Under the pieces are notes generated by a model. The model searched no databases. It saw only the letters and a program-made list of their open reading frames with translations, and was not told the origin of the DNA. The position numbers and the translations under genes are program-made. DNA of 64,000 nucleotides, taken from positions 62,001 to 126,000 of the forward strand of contig NZ_FOXB01000004.1 in NCBI RefSeq assembly GCF_900115615.1, read 5' to 3'. Shown here piece after piece: positions 40,463-52,070 of the stretch (the first letter of the stretch is position 1; the number at the start of each line of letters is the position of its first letter). This DNA is from Hydrogenimonas thermophila (lineage in GTDB: Bacteria > Campylobacterota > Campylobacteria > Campylobacterales > Hydrogenimonadaceae).

Positions 40463-42373
40463 ATGTTTGGTTTTTATAGAGTTGCAGCCGCAGTACCAAA
40501 AGTCAGAGTAACTGATGTAAGTTTCAATATTGAACATATTATTGATTTATGGAAAATTGCTGCAAAAAATCAAAGTGCAGTCATACTTTTCCCAGAGCTT
40601 TCTGTTAGCAGTTACAGTTGTGCTGATCTTTTTTATCAAGAGACTTTGCATAGTGCAGTTGATGTTGGTTTATCCAAGCTTTTGGATGAATCAATCCATT
40701 TAGATACTGTTGCCATTGTCGGAGCACCTCTTTGGCATAAAAATCGTCTTTACAATTGTGCTGTAGTTATACAAAAGGGTCAAATTTTAGGTGTTGTGCC
40801 CAAAATTTTTGTGCCTGAGCATAAAGAGTATTATGAAAAGCGTTGGTTTTCTAGTGGAAAAGATGTGAAGAATGAGATGATCGAGGTTGCAGGTCAATCT
40901 GTGCCATTTGGTGTAGATCTGCTCTTTAAAAGAAATAGTGAGCTAATATTTGGCATAGAGGTTTGCGAAGATTTATGGAGCGTTGTACCGCCTAGTTCTT
41001 ATCAAGCTCTTGCAGGTGCAACACTTCTTTTTAATCTCTCAGCAAGTGATGAGATTGTCGGTAAAAGTGATTACCGAAAGAGTCTTGTATCTTCACAAAG
41101 TGCTAGATGTATGGCTGCTTATGTCTATGCCTCCTGTGGAGTGGGGGAGTCAACTACTGATGTTGTTTTTGGCGGGGATGCTATGATCGCTGAAAATGGA
41201 AGTTTGCTAGAGCAGGGTGAGCGATTTTTGGATGAGTCTCAAATAATTTTTGCAGATGTTGATCTAGCTAGACTTAAAATGATGCGTATTAGCGAAAGCA
41301 GTTTTAGCGATGGAGAGTGCAGAGAGTTTAGAATAGTAAATTTGTCTGATGTACCTCAAATAGTACAATTAAACAGATTTATAGACCCTCATCCCTTTGT
41401 ACCAAGTGATAAAAAAGTGCGTACCAAGAGATGTAAAGAGATTTTTTCTATCCAAGCAGCTGCTCTTGCCAAACGACTTGAACATATAGGCTCTGAAGTA
41501 TGTGTAATAGGAATTTCAGGCGGTCTTGATTCTACATTGGCACTTTTGGCGACATATAAAACTTATGAGATTTTAAAAAAGGACCCAAAAGATATTGTTT
41601 GTGTAACAATGCCTGGTTTTGGAACTACCGGACGCACTTTTGAGAATGCTAGAAGGCTTTGTGAAGGGCTTGGTGTAACTCTTAAAACGGTAGATATTAC
41701 CAATGCCTGTTTGGATCATTTTAAAGTGATAGGGCACGATCCAAATGAGCATACAATAGTTTATGAGAATGTCCAGGCAAGAGAACGCACTCAAATTCTT
41801 ATGGATTTAGCAAACAAGCTGAATGGAATTGTAATAGGTACAGGTGATTTAAGTGAATCAGCTCTTGGGTGGAGCACCTATAATGGTGATCATATGTCGA
41901 TGTATGCAATCAATGTCGGAATACCAAAAACCTTAATAAGATACCTAGTAGAGTGGGCGGCTGATACGCACCCTGATATTTCAGAAGTTTTACAAGATAT
42001 TCTTGCAACACCTGTAAGTCCTGAGCTTTTGCCTTCACAAGATGATGATACTATTTCGCAAAAGACAGAAGAGGTAGTAGGTCCATATGAGTTGCATGAC
42101 TTTTTCTTGTATCATATGATAAAAAGTGGAGCAACTCCGAAAAAGATTCTTTTTTTAGCCAAAGTTGCATTTAAACAAAAGTATGATGATGAGACTATTA
42201 AAAAGTGGTTGAAACTCTTTTTGTGGCGTTTCTTTTCGCAACAGTTTAAACGAAGCTGTATGCCTGATGGTCCAAAAGTTGGAACTATTGCTCTTTCACC
42301 AAGAGGTGATTGGAGAATGCCGAGTGATGCAGTAGTAAGTGAGTGGATCAAAGAGTTAGAGAGAGTTGAATAA
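40463..42373 (+). CDS. nadE: Glutamine-dependent NAD+ synthetase
   Basis: 636 residues. The N-terminal nitrilase-like amidotransferase domain (about 1-280) has the Glu (LFPELSVSSYS), Lys (GVVPKIFVPEHKEYYEKRWF) and Cys (FGIEVCEDLW) of its catalytic triad. The C-terminal synthetase domain has the P-loop GISGGLDSTLALL (about 352-364) and GTGDLSESALGWSTYNGDH. It makes NAD+ from deamido-NAD+ with glutamine as ammonia donor. It is followed at 1 bp by queH. Confidence 0.94.
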   Translation: MFGFYRVAAAVPKVRVTDVSFNIEHIIDLWKIAAKNQSAVILFPELSVSSYSCADLFYQETLHSAVDVGLSKLLDESIHLDTVAIVGAPLWHKNRLYNCAVVIQKGQILGVVPKIFVPEHKEYYEKRWFSSGKDVKNEMIEVAGQSVPFGVDLLFKRNSELIFGIEVCEDLWSVVPPSSYQALAGATLLFNLSASDEIVGKSDYRKSLVSSQSARCMAAYVYASCGVGESTTDVVFGGDAMIAENGSLLEQGERFLDESQIIFADVDLARLKMMRISESSFSDGECREFRIVNLSDVPQIVQLNRFIDPHPFVPSDKKVRTKRCKEIFSIQAAALAKRLEHIGSEVCVIGISGGLDSTLALLATYKTYEILKKDPKDIVCVTMPGFGTTGRTFENARRLCEGLGVTLKTVDITNACLDHFKVIGHDPNEHTIVYENVQARERTQILMDLANKLNGIVIGTGDLSESALGWSTYNGDHMSMYAINVGIPKTLIRYLVEWAADTHPDISEVLQDILATPVSPELLPSQDDDTISQKTEEVVGPYELHDFFLYHMIKSGATPKKILFLAKVAFKQKYDDETIKKWLKLFLWRFFSQQFKRSCMPDGPKVGTIALSPRGDWRMPSDAVVSEWIKELERVE

Positions 42374-42374
42374 A

Positions 42375-43454
42375 ATGTTAGTACATATTTGTTGTAGTGT
42401 TGACAGTCACTTTTTTTTACAGAAGCTACGGGAAGATTTTCCTAATGAACGGTTAGTTGGATTTTTTTACGATCCAAATATACACCCTTACAGCGAATAT
42501 AGATTAAGACTTTTGGATGTACAAAGAAGTTGTGATCGTCTTGGTATAGAGCTAATTGAAGGACCATATGATTTTGAAACCTGGATGAATGCAGTTAAGG
42601 GGTATGAAAATGAGCTGGAAAAGGGTGCTAGATGTGAAATCTGCTTTGATCGCAGATTTGAAGTTAGTGCAAAAAAGGCTCGTGAAATAGGTGAGAAGAG
42701 TATGACTACAACTCTTCTTGTAAGCCCAAAAAAATCGCAAGAACAGCTTAAAAGAACAGGTGAAAGATTTGCTAAAGATTATGGTGTAGAGTTTGTATAT
42801 GTAGATTACCGAAGCAAAGGCGGAACACAGTTACAGCAGCAGATAAGTAAAGAAGAAAAACTTTACCGTCAGGATTATTGCGGTTGTCTTTTTGGTTTGA
42901 CAATTCAACGTGAACAGCAAGGCAACTTAGCTGATGAACTCTTCTCTCCTGTTGATGGAAGAGTATTGCCAGGTTCAATTGAAGAGCGTCTTTCTATGTA
43001 TGAAAATCGTCTGGCTATTGAAGAAAAAAATCAAGACTATAAAATAGTACGTCAGAAGTTTCTTAATTACAGGCTTAAATTTGGCTGGGTAAAACATAAA
43101 AAGAAGACTTTGCCAAGCTACATTTTGCCATACTCAGTTATGAAAAGACGATATACTAACGGCAAAGTTGAGATGAAAATAGATGGGCTTTACTGGTTTA
43201 ACAGAGAAGAGATTAGGTTTATGACACTTGAAAATTACAATCAGCTCTCACAGTGCAGTTACAATAGTGTTAAAGAGCTTATTTTTAATCCGCCATCTTT
43301 TGAAACAGATATGCTTGTTAGAGAAAAAGCTGGATTAGGGCTTTGGGATCTCTCTCCAATGATAGTTTTAGAAGAGATTCCAGAAGGAAAACTGGAAATT
43401 TTGATAGAATCTGAAGCTTATAGAGATGTCAGAGAAAAATTAGTACTCTTGTGA
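42375..43454 (+). CDS. queH: Epoxyqueuosine reductase QueH (DUF208), with C-terminal extension
   Basis: 359 residues from ATG 42,375, chosen over TTG 42,366, which lies inside nadE. The iron-sulfur/metal cysteines are visible: HICCSVD near the start, CEICFDRR, and YRQDYCGCLFG. The enzyme reduces epoxyqueuosine to queuosine in tRNA. Typical QueH proteins are near 180-250 residues; here about 160 extra residues (from around 200) carry WVKHKKKTLPSYILPYSVMK and no known motif. Confidence 0.88.
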   Translation: MLVHICCSVDSHFFLQKLREDFPNERLVGFFYDPNIHPYSEYRLRLLDVQRSCDRLGIELIEGPYDFETWMNAVKGYENELEKGARCEICFDRRFEVSAKKAREIGEKSMTTTLLVSPKKSQEQLKRTGERFAKDYGVEFVYVDYRSKGGTQLQQQISKEEKLYRQDYCGCLFGLTIQREQQGNLADELFSPVDGRVLPGSIEERLSMYENRLAIEEKNQDYKIVRQKFLNYRLKFGWVKHKKKTLPSYILPYSVMKRRYTNGKVEMKIDGLYWFNREEIRFMTLENYNQLSQCSYNSVKELIFNPPSFETDMLVREKAGLGLWDLSPMIVLEEIPEGKLEILIESEAYRDVREKLVLL

Positions 43455-43493
43455 TAAAATAAGATAATTTTCAACCCAAGGACTGTTTAAAAA

Positions 43494-43940
43494 ATGATGG
43501 ATGTTGTACAAATTCAGAAAATTTTACCTCATAGATACCCTTTTTTATTGGTTGATCGTGTTGTTACTTGTAATAAAGGTGAGTCAATAGAAGCTTATAA
43601 AAATATCTCTATTAGTGAACCTGTTTTTGAAGGACATTTTCCTGGTCATCCAATCTACCCAGGTGTTATGATTATAGAAGGAATGGCGCAAGCTGGGGGA
43701 ATTTTAGCTTTTGAAAGTATGGATGAGAATGATCAAGAAGAGACTCAAGATAAAGTTGTCTACTTTATGAGTATAGATAAATGTAAGTTCAGAAACCCTG
43801 TACGACCTGGAGATAAACTTGTTTATAAACTTGAGGTTATTAAGCATAAAGGTGCTATTTGGGTACTTGACGGTAAAGCATATGTTGATGATAAACTTGT
43901 GGCGGAAGCAGAACTTAAAGCCATGATTGTTGATAAATAG
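43494..43940 (+). CDS. fabZ: (3R)-hydroxyacyl-ACP dehydratase
   Basis: 148 residues. [11 protein letters not shown] and the catalytic helix [20 protein letters not shown] (His and Glu) define FabZ. It dehydrates hydroxyacyl-ACP in fatty-acid synthesis. It begins the conserved run fabZ-lpxA-clpX-mreB-mreC known from Campylobacter and relatives; lpxA starts 15 bp later. Two adjacent ATGs open the frame. Confidence 0.96.
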   Translation: MMDVVQIQKILPHRYPFLLVDRVVTCNKGESIEAYKNISISEPVFEGHFPGHPIYPGVMIIEGMAQAGGILAFESMDENDQEETQDKVVYFMSIDKCKFRNPVRPGDKLVYKLEVIKHKGAIWVLDGKAYVDDKLVAEAELKAMIVDK

Positions 43941-43955
43941 ATTCGGTGGAAAATA

Positions 43956-44744
43956 ATGAGTGTTAAGATTTCACCACTTGCTATTGTAGAAGATGGTGCT
44001 CAGCTAGGAGTTGATGTTGAAATAGGTCCTTATGCTTATGTATCGGCTAAGGCAAAAATCGGTGATCGTACGACAATTGGGCAGTGTGCACGCATTGATG
44101 GTGATACAACAATAGGCAGTGACTGCCGTATATTCTCTCATGCAGTTGTAGGCTCAATTCCTCAAGACCTTAAGTTTCATGGTGAAGATGTTCAATTAAT
44201 CATTGGTGATCGTAATACAATAAGGGAATTTACACTGCTTAATCCTGGAACAGAGGGTGGTGGCAGTGTTACTAAAATAGGCAATGATAACCTTTTTATG
44301 GGGTATGTTCACGTAGCGCATGATTGTATAATTGGTGATCGCTGTATCTTTGCCAATGCTGCAACTTTAGCCGGTCATGTTGAGATTGGAAATGGAGTAG
44401 TTGTTGGAGGAATGACACCTATTCATCAATTTGTTAAAATAGGGGATCTTGCAATGATAGCAGGAGCTTCTGCTTTAAGTCAGGATGTACCTCCTTACTG
44501 TCTTGCAGAGGGTAATCGTGCAGTTTTAAGAGGATTAAATTTAACTGGGTTGCGCAGAGCACTCTCTCGTGATGCGATAAACCCATTAAGAGTAGCATAT
44601 AAAGAGCTTTTTGAGCGGGGTAAACCTTTAAAAGAGACAGCAGAAAAGTTGCTGGAGACCAGTGAGAGCGAAGAAGTAAAAAAGATGTGCCGTTTTGTAA
44701 TAGAGACAAAACGAGGCATTCCATATGAGAGGAATAATGAATGA
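43956..44744 (+). CDS. lpxA: UDP-N-acetylglucosamine acyltransferase
   Basis: 262 residues with left-handed beta-helix hexapeptide repeats ([20 protein letters not shown]), the catalytic His in [15 protein letters not shown] and the signature GLNLTGLRR. It starts lipid A synthesis by adding the hydroxyacyl chain. It shares 4 bp (ATGA) with clpX. Length is normal. Confidence 0.96.
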   Translation: MSVKISPLAIVEDGAQLGVDVEIGPYAYVSAKAKIGDRTTIGQCARIDGDTTIGSDCRIFSHAVVGSIPQDLKFHGEDVQLIIGDRNTIREFTLLNPGTEGGGSVTKIGNDNLFMGYVHVAHDCIIGDRCIFANAATLAGHVEIGNGVVVGGMTPIHQFVKIGDLAMIAGASALSQDVPPYCLAEGNRAVLRGLNLTGLRRALSRDAINPLRVAYKELFERGKPLKETAEKLLETSESEEVKKMCRFVIETKRGIPYERNNE

Positions 44745-45961
44745 TAAATAGAAGTTGCAGTTTCTGTGGAGTTAATGAAAGTCAGGATAATCCACTTTTA
44801 GCAGGTAACAATGTATACATATGTAAAAATTGTGTGATATCTGCGTATAAAATTCTTTTTGGTGAGCTTGAAGATGAAAAAGAGGTTGTTGATAAGGAGT
44901 TAATGACTCCAAGAGAATTAAAAGCTGCATTAGATGAGTATGTAATAGGTCAAGAGCGTGCCAAGCGGATCTTTGCAGTAGCTGTTTATAACCACTACAA
45001 AAGAATTTTTAAACAGAACAGTCTTGAAGATGATGATACAGAGATAGCAAAATCAAACGTACTTCTTATTGGACCAACAGGAAGCGGTAAAACATTGATG
45101 GCACAATCAATTGCAAAGTTTTTGGATGTGCCTATAGCAATTGCTGATGCAACAAGTTTGACAGAAGCTGGTTATGTTGGTGAAGATGTTGAAAATATTT
45201 TAACAAGACTTTTGCAAGCTGCTGACGGTGATGTTAAAAAAGCAGAGCAGGGGATTGTCTTTATTGATGAAGTAGACAAAATTTCCCGTATGAGTGAAAA
45301 TCGCTCAATTACACGTGATGTTTCCGGAGAGGGTGTTCAGCAGGCTCTTTTGAAAATTATTGAAGGAAGTATAGTCAACATTCCACCTAAAGGTGGTCGA
45401 AAACATCCAAATCAGGACTTTATCCAGATAGATACATCAAATATTCTTTTTATATGTGGCGGTGCATTTGATGGTTTGGCAGATATTATTAAACGAAGAC
45501 TTGGCGGTAATGTTCTTGGATTTAACCAAGAGAAAAGATCTAAACGTGATGATGAGCAGATATTAAGTTTTGTTGAAGCAGATGATTTGGTTGCTTATGG
45601 GTTGATTCCTGAGCTTATTGGGCGTTTGCATGTTCTTGCAACTCTTAATGAGATTACAAAAGAGGATATGGTCAAAATATTGACTGAACCAAAGAATGCT
45701 CTAGTTCGACAATATAAAAAGCTTTTTGCAATAGATGGTGTTACTTTGACTTTTGAAAAAGAGGCTTTAGAAGCTATTGCAGAGTTGGCAATTAAACGCA
45801 AAACAGGTGCAAGAGGACTCAGATCTATTCTTGAAGAAGTTATGGTTGATATTATGTATGATTTACCTGAGTATGCAGGTTATGAAATTGTCATTACAGA
45901 AGAAGTTGTGACAAAAGGTGCCAAACCGCTGCATATAAAACAAACTAAAAAAAGTGCATAA
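44741..45961 (+). CDS. clpX: ClpX, ATPase subunit of the ClpXP protease
   Basis: 406 residues. An N-terminal C4 zinc-binding domain (CSFCGV, then CKNC), Walker [15 protein letters not shown], Walker [10 protein letters not shown], and pore-loop region [10 protein letters not shown]. It unfolds tagged proteins for ClpP. Translation is coupled to lpxA. Confidence 0.97.
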   Translation: MINRSCSFCGVNESQDNPLLAGNNVYICKNCVISAYKILFGELEDEKEVVDKELMTPRELKAALDEYVIGQERAKRIFAVAVYNHYKRIFKQNSLEDDDTEIAKSNVLLIGPTGSGKTLMAQSIAKFLDVPIAIADATSLTEAGYVGEDVENILTRLLQAADGDVKKAEQGIVFIDEVDKISRMSENRSITRDVSGEGVQQALLKIIEGSIVNIPPKGGRKHPNQDFIQIDTSNILFICGGAFDGLADIIKRRLGGNVLGFNQEKRSKRDDEQILSFVEADDLVAYGLIPELIGRLHVLATLNEITKEDMVKILTEPKNALVRQYKKLFAIDGVTLTFEKEALEAIAELAIKRKTGARGLRSILEEVMVDIMYDLPEYAGYEIVITEEVVTKGAKPLHIKQTKKSA

Positions 45962-45993
45962 ATTATAAAAAATATTTTAAAGGCGGGTAGAGC

Positions 45994-47028
45994 ATGTTTT
46001 TGGATAAATTGATAGGTTTTTTTTCAAATGATATGGCTATAGATCTTGGTACAGCAAATACTCTTGTTTTGCTAAAAGGTGAGGGTATAATTATTAATGA
46101 ACCATCTGTAGTTGCTGTACAGACAAATAAATCCGGAGTAGAGCGGGTACTTGCTGTTGGGCATGAAGCAAAAGAGATGGTTGGAAAGACCCCTGGCAAT
46201 ATAAGAGCTATACGTCCTATGCGTGATGGAGTTATTGCAGACTTTGATATGACGGAGAAGATGATCCGATATTTCATTGAAAAAGCCCATCATCGCAAAT
46301 CATTTGTTCGCCCTCGTATTATTGTTTGTGTTCCTTATGGATTGACTCAAGTTGAACGTAAGGCTGTACGCGAATCTGCATTGAGTGCCGGTGCTAGAGA
46401 GGTATTTTTGATTGAAGAGCCAATGGCTGCTGCTATTGGAGCAGGACTGCCTGTAAAAGAGGCTCATGGTAACCTTGTTGTAGATATTGGCGGTGGAACA
46501 ACAGAGATTGGTGTAGTATCTCTTGGCGGTATTGTTATTAGCAAATCTATTAGAACAGCTGGAGATAAGATAGATAAAGCAATATCTGAATATGTAAAGA
46601 AAAAGTATAATCTTTTAATAGGTGATCGTGTCGCTGAAGATATTAAGATAACAATAGGAACTGCTATGCCTCTTGAAGAGGAGTTGACTATGACAGTCAA
46701 TGGTAGAGACCAAGTCAGTGGATTGCTTAACTCTATTGAATTGACAAGTGAAGATGCAAGAGAGGCAATGGCAGAACCTCTTAGAGAGATTGCTGAAGCA
46801 TTAAAAAGTATTTTAGAACAGGCTCGTCCAGATCTTGCCGGTGATATTGTTGAAAATGGAGTTATTCTAACTGGGGGCGGTGCGTTGATCAGGCTTTTAG
46901 ATAAATATCTTTCTGAAGTAGTTAAACTGCCTGTCTATGTTGCTGAAGAGCCGCTTCTTGCTGTAGCAAAAGGGACAGGACGGGCTCTTGAAGAGATAGA
47001 TCTTCTTCAGCAGCTTGCATATGAATAA
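45994..47028 (+). CDS. mreB: MreB, actin-like rod-shape protein
   Basis: 344 residues, with the actin-fold phosphate loops DMAIDLGTANTLVL and VVDIGGGTTEIGVVSLGG and the hydrophobic GIVISKS/LTGGGALI regions. It organises cell-wall growth in rod-shaped or helical cells. A good AAAGGCGGG-like ribosome site precedes it. It overlaps mreC by 8 bp. Confidence 0.97.
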   Translation: MFLDKLIGFFSNDMAIDLGTANTLVLLKGEGIIINEPSVVAVQTNKSGVERVLAVGHEAKEMVGKTPGNIRAIRPMRDGVIADFDMTEKMIRYFIEKAHHRKSFVRPRIIVCVPYGLTQVERKAVRESALSAGAREVFLIEEPMAAAIGAGLPVKEAHGNLVVDIGGGTTEIGVVSLGGIVISKSIRTAGDKIDKAISEYVKKKYNLLIGDRVAEDIKITIGTAMPLEEELTMTVNGRDQVSGLLNSIELTSEDAREAMAEPLREIAEALKSILEQARPDLAGDIVENGVILTGGGALIRLLDKYLSEVVKLPVYVAEEPLLAVAKGTGRALEEIDLLQQLAYE

Positions 47029-47791
47029 ATTTTTTTACCGCATACCATTTCTTGTATCACTATTACTGGGGGCTGGAGTATTAGTTTACTACAGTCCCTC
47101 TCTTCGTACATATATTACACTCTTTTCATCTAATGTTGAATTATTTTACCATTCAATTGCTCAGTCTATTTCAAATAAAGTTGAGTCTCATACTTTTCAA
47201 GCAAAAAAGATTGAAGAGTTAAAAGATGAGTTAAACTCATGCAAAAATAGCTCTTACATATATCGCAGTGATGCAGAACGATACTACTCTCTAAAAAAAG
47301 AGCTGTCACATAATAATGTAAATATATCAAATCAAATTGTACAACCACTTGGTTATGCTCAGTTAGGTAATTTTCAAAAGTTGTGGCTTGAAAAATTTAA
47401 AGATTATGATCCTAAATATATTTATGGTGTATTAAAAGAGGGAAATGCAGTAGGTGTTATTGTTGAGAGTCAAAACAGACCATTAATGATATTAGCAGGA
47501 GATCCTGAGTGTAATTTTGCTGTGTATATAGGAAAAGAAAAAGCTCCTGGCATTGCATTTGGATTAGATGCTCGTACTATGGTGGTTCGATATATTCCTG
47601 AATGGATAAAGATTAATGTTGGCGATAAAGTAGTTACAAGTGGCTTGGATCATATTTTTCCTATAGGAGTTCCTGTTGGAGAAGTTTTAGAAACAAAGAA
47701 GATGCAAGGATTTCAAGATGCGAAGATACGTCTTTACGGTGATACACTTCATCCAAATTTTCTTCATATAACTTACCCACTTAAAAGATAA
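47021..47791 (+). CDS. mreC: MreC, rod-shape periplasmic scaffold
   Basis: 256 residues from ATG 47,021 inside the end of mreB (TTG 47,015 is less likely). One N-terminal membrane span (PFLVSLLLGAGVLVYYSP), a coiled coil (about 45-80) and a periplasmic beta domain ending KIRLYGDTLHPNFLHI. It links MreB with cell-wall synthases. As in other Campylobacterota no mreD is adjacent. Confidence 0.92.
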   Translation: MNKFFYRIPFLVSLLLGAGVLVYYSPSLRTYITLFSSNVELFYHSIAQSISNKVESHTFQAKKIEELKDELNSCKNSSYIYRSDAERYYSLKKELSHNNVNISNQIVQPLGYAQLGNFQKLWLEKFKDYDPKYIYGVLKEGNAVGVIVESQNRPLMILAGDPECNFAVYIGKEKAPGIAFGLDARTMVVRYIPEWIKINVGDKVVTSGLDHIFPIGVPVGEVLETKKMQGFQDAKIRLYGDTLHPNFLHITYPLKR

Positions 47792-47907
47792 ATATGGCAA
47801 GTTTTAAGAGCTTTTTTAGTAAAATAGTTTTTTTGTATAACATATTATCTTCATTCGATGGTAATATGCTATGTAAAAATAAAAAATTTACTCAGGAGAG
47901 GTTATAG

Positions 47908-50900
47908 ATGCCCAAACGAGATGATATTAAAACGATATTGTTGATTGGATCTGGGCCGATCGTAATTGGTCAGGCTTGTGAATTCGACTACTCTGGAACG
48001 CAGGCAGCCAAGACGCTGAAAGAGCTTGGTTACCGTGTTGTGCTTATTAACTCCAACCCTGCAACGATTATGACCGATCCTGAGTTTGCAGATCGTACAT
48101 ATATTGAGCCTATTACCGAAGATGTAGTTGCCAGGATTATAGAAAAAGAGGGTGTTGATGCTATTTTGCCAACAATGGGTGGACAAACAGCACTCAATGT
48201 TGCTATGAGTATGCATGAAAAAAGTATGCTTGAAGGTGTTGAGTTTCTTGGCGCAAATCCAGAAGCCATTAAAAAAGGTGAAGATCGACAGGCATTCAAA
48301 GAGGCAATGATCAAAATTGGAATGGACCTTCCAAAAAGCCAGTATGCATACTCTATGGATGAAGCTATGAATGCTGCCGAAAATATTGGTTTTCCTCTAA
48401 TTATTCGTGCTTCATACACATTAGCAGGTGGCGGTAGCGGTGTAGCTTATAATATTGATGAGTTTAAGGCATTGGCTGCAGCAGGATTGGAAGCTAGTCC
48501 TATTAATGAGATTCTCATAGAAGAGAGTCTGCTTGGATGGAAAGAGTATGAGATGGAGGTTATCCGTGACAGAGAGGATAACTGTATCATAGTTTGTTCT
48601 ATAGAAAACCTTGATCCTATGGGTGTTCATACAGGAGACTCTATTACTGTTGCACCGGCATTGACACTAACTGATAAAGAGTATCAGCGTATGCGTGATG
48701 CAAGTTTCCAGATTTTACGTGAAATTGGTGTTGATACTGGTGGATCTAATGTACAGTTTTCTGTAAATCCTGAAACTGGGCGTATGATTGTTATTGAAAT
48801 GAACCCTCGTGTCAGCCGCTCTTCGGCATTGGCTTCAAAAGCGACAGGTTATCCGATTGCAAAAGTTGCTACGCTTCTTGCTGTAGGGTTTACACTTGAT
48901 GAGATTAAAAATGACATTACAGGTACTCCTGCAAGTTTTGAGCCGGTAATTGACTATATTGTTACAAAAATACCACGCTTTACATTTGAGAAGTTTCCTC
49001 AAGCAGACTCAACTTTGACAACTTCAATGAAAAGTGTCGGTGAAGTAATGGCAATTGGACGTACCTTTAAAGAGTCTGTCCAAAAGGCACTCTGCTCACT
49101 TGAAACAGGTCTTGTAGGATTTGATCCTGTAAATTGTGATGATGAAACACTGCGTCGTGAAATTCGTCGACCAAATGAGAAACGTCTGCTCTATGTAGCT
49201 CAAGCTTTAAGAGTTGGGTACAGCATAGAAGATATTCATGAACTAAGCAAGATAGATCCTTGGTTCTTGCATCAGATTAAGCAGATTGTAGATTTGGAAA
49301 AAGAGATTGACATTGAAATTCTTCAAAATCCTGAACTGCTTCGTAGAGTAAAAGCAGATGGTTTCAGTGATGCGATGATTGCGAAGCTTATTAATGAAAA
49401 AGATAATATGGATTTGAGTGAAAATGATATCTATGCAGCACGTAAAAAACATGGTATTGAGTTAGAGTATCATGAAGTTGATACTTGTGCCGCAGAGTTT
49501 AAAGCACTTACGCCATATTTGTATTCTTCTACAAATATAATGAAACTTCCACAGGCAATAGAGCCTGAAAAAGATAATGATGATAAAAAGAAAGTTCTAA
49601 TCATAGGTGGTGGACCTAACCGTATTGGTCAAGGTATTGAGTTTGATTACTGCTGTGTTCATGCTGCATTTGCTCTTGAAGATATGGGTGTTACTTCAAT
49701 TATGTATAACTGTAACCCTGAAACTGTTTCAACTGACTATGATACCAGTGATATTCTCTACTTTGATCCAATCGATTTTGAACATGTTAGAAATGTTATT
49801 GAGAGAGAAAATCCAGATGGAATAATTGTTCACTTTGGAGGACAAACACCTCTTAAACTTGCAAAAAAGATTACCTCTATTGGTGGAAAGATTATTGGAA
49901 CCAGTGCAAAGGTAATTGATGAAGCTGAAGATAGAGAGAAGTTCTCTAGTTTTATTAAAAATCTTGGACTAAAACAGCCTGCAAACGGTACGGCATTTAC
50001 CAAAGAAGAGGCATTTGCAATAGCATCAAATATTGGTTATCCGGTACTTGTGCGTCCAAGTTATGTACTTGGCGGTCGTGCAATGCGAACAGTTTACAAT
50101 GAAGGTGAACTGCGTGAATATATGGATGAAGCAGTTAGTGTAAGCAATGAGTCGCCTGTTTTGATAGACAAGTTCCTTGATCATGCAATTGAGCTTGATG
50201 TAGATGCTATTAGTGATGGTAAAGATGTATATATAGGATCTATTATGCAGCATATTGAAGAGGCTGGAATTCACTCAGGTGACAGTGCATGTTCTCTTCC
50301 AACTGTATCTATCAGCGATAAACTTGTAAAAGATGTTGAGAATCAGACTAAAGCAATTGCTCTTGGTCTTGGTGTAAAGGGACTTCTTAATATTCAGTAT
50401 GCAATATATAAAGATGAAGTTTACTTAATAGAAGTTAACCCTCGTGCAAGTCGAACAGTTCCATTTGTATCTAAAGCTACTGGTGTTCCTTTGGCTAAAG
50501 TTGCAACGCGTGTTATGTATAAAGGTGATTTGCGTGAAGCATTAAAGTTTTATGATACATTTAATGTTGTAACTGATGATGGAAATGTGCTTAAACCTAA
50601 GCTAAAAGATCATATTGCTGTTAAAGAGGCAGTTTTTCCATTTAATAAACTTTCTGGTTCTGACCTTATTCTTGGGCCTGAAATGAAGTCAACCGGTGAG
50701 GTTATGGGAATTAGCAAGTCATTTGGTATATCGTTTGCAAAGAGTCAGTTTGCATCTAAAAACCATCTACCTCTATCTGGTACTCTATTTATGTCTCTTA
50801 CAGATCACGATAAAGATGAGGCAGCAGAGATTGGTCAACTATTTATAGATTTAGGATTTAAAATTGTTGCAACATCAGGTACTCATAAAGTTCTATCAGA

Positions 50901-51177
50901 AGCAGGTGTAGAGTCTGAAGTTGTTTTAAAAATATCTGAAGGTCGTCCTAATGTAGAGGACCTACTAAAGAATGGCGAAATAGATATGGCACTGAATACT
51001 TCAGATAACAAATCTAGTAAAGATGATGCAAAAAGAATTAGACAGGCTGTTTTACGCTTCAATGTACCATACTTTACAACATTGGCTGCGGCAAGAGTAT
51101 CTGCTGCTGCTATTAAAGAGATGAAAATTGAGGGTGCATTAGAGCCAAAAGCACTTCAGGACTATTTGAGTGAATAA
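47908..51177 (+). CDS. carB: Carbamoyl-phosphate synthase large subunit
   Basis: 1089 residues, full length, with the two ATP-grasp halves (each opening with [18 protein letters not shown] / [17 protein letters not shown]), [36 protein letters not shown] and the C-terminal allosteric domain ([20 protein letters not shown]). It makes carbamoyl phosphate for arginine and pyrimidines with CarA. It is preceded by a 116-bp gap, so it has its own promoter, and its TAA overlaps the next ATG by one base. Confidence 0.98.
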   Translation: MPKRDDIKTILLIGSGPIVIGQACEFDYSGTQAAKTLKELGYRVVLINSNPATIMTDPEFADRTYIEPITEDVVARIIEKEGVDAILPTMGGQTALNVAMSMHEKSMLEGVEFLGANPEAIKKGEDRQAFKEAMIKIGMDLPKSQYAYSMDEAMNAAENIGFPLIIRASYTLAGGGSGVAYNIDEFKALAAAGLEASPINEILIEESLLGWKEYEMEVIRDREDNCIIVCSIENLDPMGVHTGDSITVAPALTLTDKEYQRMRDASFQILREIGVDTGGSNVQFSVNPETGRMIVIEMNPRVSRSSALASKATGYPIAKVATLLAVGFTLDEIKNDITGTPASFEPVIDYIVTKIPRFTFEKFPQADSTLTTSMKSVGEVMAIGRTFKESVQKALCSLETGLVGFDPVNCDDETLRREIRRPNEKRLLYVAQALRVGYSIEDIHELSKIDPWFLHQIKQIVDLEKEIDIEILQNPELLRRVKADGFSDAMIAKLINEKDNMDLSENDIYAARKKHGIELEYHEVDTCAAEFKALTPYLYSSTNIMKLPQAIEPEKDNDDKKKVLIIGGGPNRIGQGIEFDYCCVHAAFALEDMGVTSIMYNCNPETVSTDYDTSDILYFDPIDFEHVRNVIERENPDGIIVHFGGQTPLKLAKKITSIGGKIIGTSAKVIDEAEDREKFSSFIKNLGLKQPANGTAFTKEEAFAIASNIGYPVLVRPSYVLGGRAMRTVYNEGELREYMDEAVSVSNESPVLIDKFLDHAIELDVDAISDGKDVYIGSIMQHIEEAGIHSGDSACSLPTVSISDKLVKDVENQTKAIALGLGVKGLLNIQYAIYKDEVYLIEVNPRASRTVPFVSKATGVPLAKVATRVMYKGDLREALKFYDTFNVVTDDGNVLKPKLKDHIAVKEAVFPFNKLSGSDLILGPEMKSTGEVMGISKSFGISFAKSQFASKNHLPLSGTLFMSLTDHDKDEAAEIGQLFIDLGFKIVATSGTHKVLSEAGVESEVVLKISEGRPNVEDLLKNGEIDMALNTSDNKSSKDDAKRIRQAVLRFNVPYFTTLAAARVSAAAIKEMKIEGALEPKALQDYLSE

Positions 51178-51614
51178 TGAGAGGAGATTGGGTATATTTA
51201 ACTCAAACAGATACAACAGTAGGGTTTTTATCTCAATCACAAGATAAATTATGTACTGTAAAGGGAAGACCTTCAAATAAACCTTTTTTAAAAGCGATCA
51301 GTCGATTTGAAAATTTACACAGTGTCGGGCGGGTTCCCCGACGCTTTCGCTCTTATTTGCGTCGAAGCAAAAAAAGCTCCTTTATCTTGCCTAATGGACA
51401 ATCTTTCAGAAAAGTATCTGGCTCTCATAAAAGATTTATTGAACAGTTTGGATGGATGTATACAACTTCAGCAAATAAGCATGGTGCTAAGTTTGATGAG
51501 GAGTTTGCAAAAAGTGTATGCGATGTTATGGTAGAATCAGATAAAAAGCTTTTTGAGAGTGAACCATCTTCCATTTGGAGACTCTATAAAAGTAGAAAGG
51601 TAAGAATTAGATGA
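51177..51614 (+). CDS. Short Sua5/YrdC-like protein
   Basis: 145 residues. VYLTQTDTTVGFLSQSQDKL, then VKGRPSNKPFL is the YrdC/TsaC nucleotide-binding start, and MYTTSANKHGAKFDEEF matches its SAN-G motif. Family members make threonylcarbamoyl-AMP for the t6A modification of tRNA; this one is shorter than usual (about 180-200), as I recall for Campylobacterota. A second basic stretch (RRFRSYLRRSKK) is notable. Coupled to carB and to the next gene by 1-4 bp overlaps. Confidence 0.75.
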   Translation: MRGDWVYLTQTDTTVGFLSQSQDKLCTVKGRPSNKPFLKAISRFENLHSVGRVPRRFRSYLRRSKKSSFILPNGQSFRKVSGSHKRFIEQFGWMYTTSANKHGAKFDEEFAKSVCDVMVESDKKLFESEPSSIWRLYKSRKVRIR

Positions 51615-52060
51615 GCAAAATTATTACACTGCTGCTTTTTGGTCTTCTTTTTTGGTTAGTATTCGATTTTATTTTTTATGCAGGATTGATGGTTAACTAT
51701 ATAGAGAAGTATGACATTCCAATCTATTTCAATCAATTTTTTATTGAGAGTCAGCTTTGGTGGCTTTGGCCAATAGGCATATTGCTATATGGTGCAGTCT
51801 TTATGGTAAGAAACAGCAATATATCGAAAATTATATTTTACATACTCTCTTTTGGGCTTGCTGGACTGACTTGGATTCCTGAGTATGGAGATCTTATAGG
51901 TAAAGCTTTATTTGCAAAAGAGAATGTATCGTATCAGTTTAAAACATTTACTATAAAGAGTTCTACATTAATGTTTAGTTCACGTGGTTTGGATTATGTA
52001 CTGTTACCTGGTAAAAAGAGAGTTATAAAATATCCTTCTTCGTATAGAATTAATAAATAG
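51611..52060 (+). CDS. Small membrane protein, three predicted spans
   Basis: 149 residues. Hydrophobic segments at about 4-26, 50-70 and 76-94, followed by a soluble C-terminal part with YQFKTFTIKSSTLMFSSRGL. No family recognised. Its ATG overlaps the stop of the YrdC-like gene (ATGA), so it ends the carB operon. It meets the minus-strand kinase gene tail to tail after 10 bp. Confidence 0.8.
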   Translation: MSKIITLLLFGLLFWLVFDFIFYAGLMVNYIEKYDIPIYFNQFFIESQLWWLWPIGILLYGAVFMVRNSNISKIIFYILSFGLAGLTWIPEYGDLIGKALFAKENVSYQFKTFTIKSSTLMFSSRGLDYVLLPGKKRVIKYPSSYRINK

Positions 52061-52070
52061 TGATATAAAT

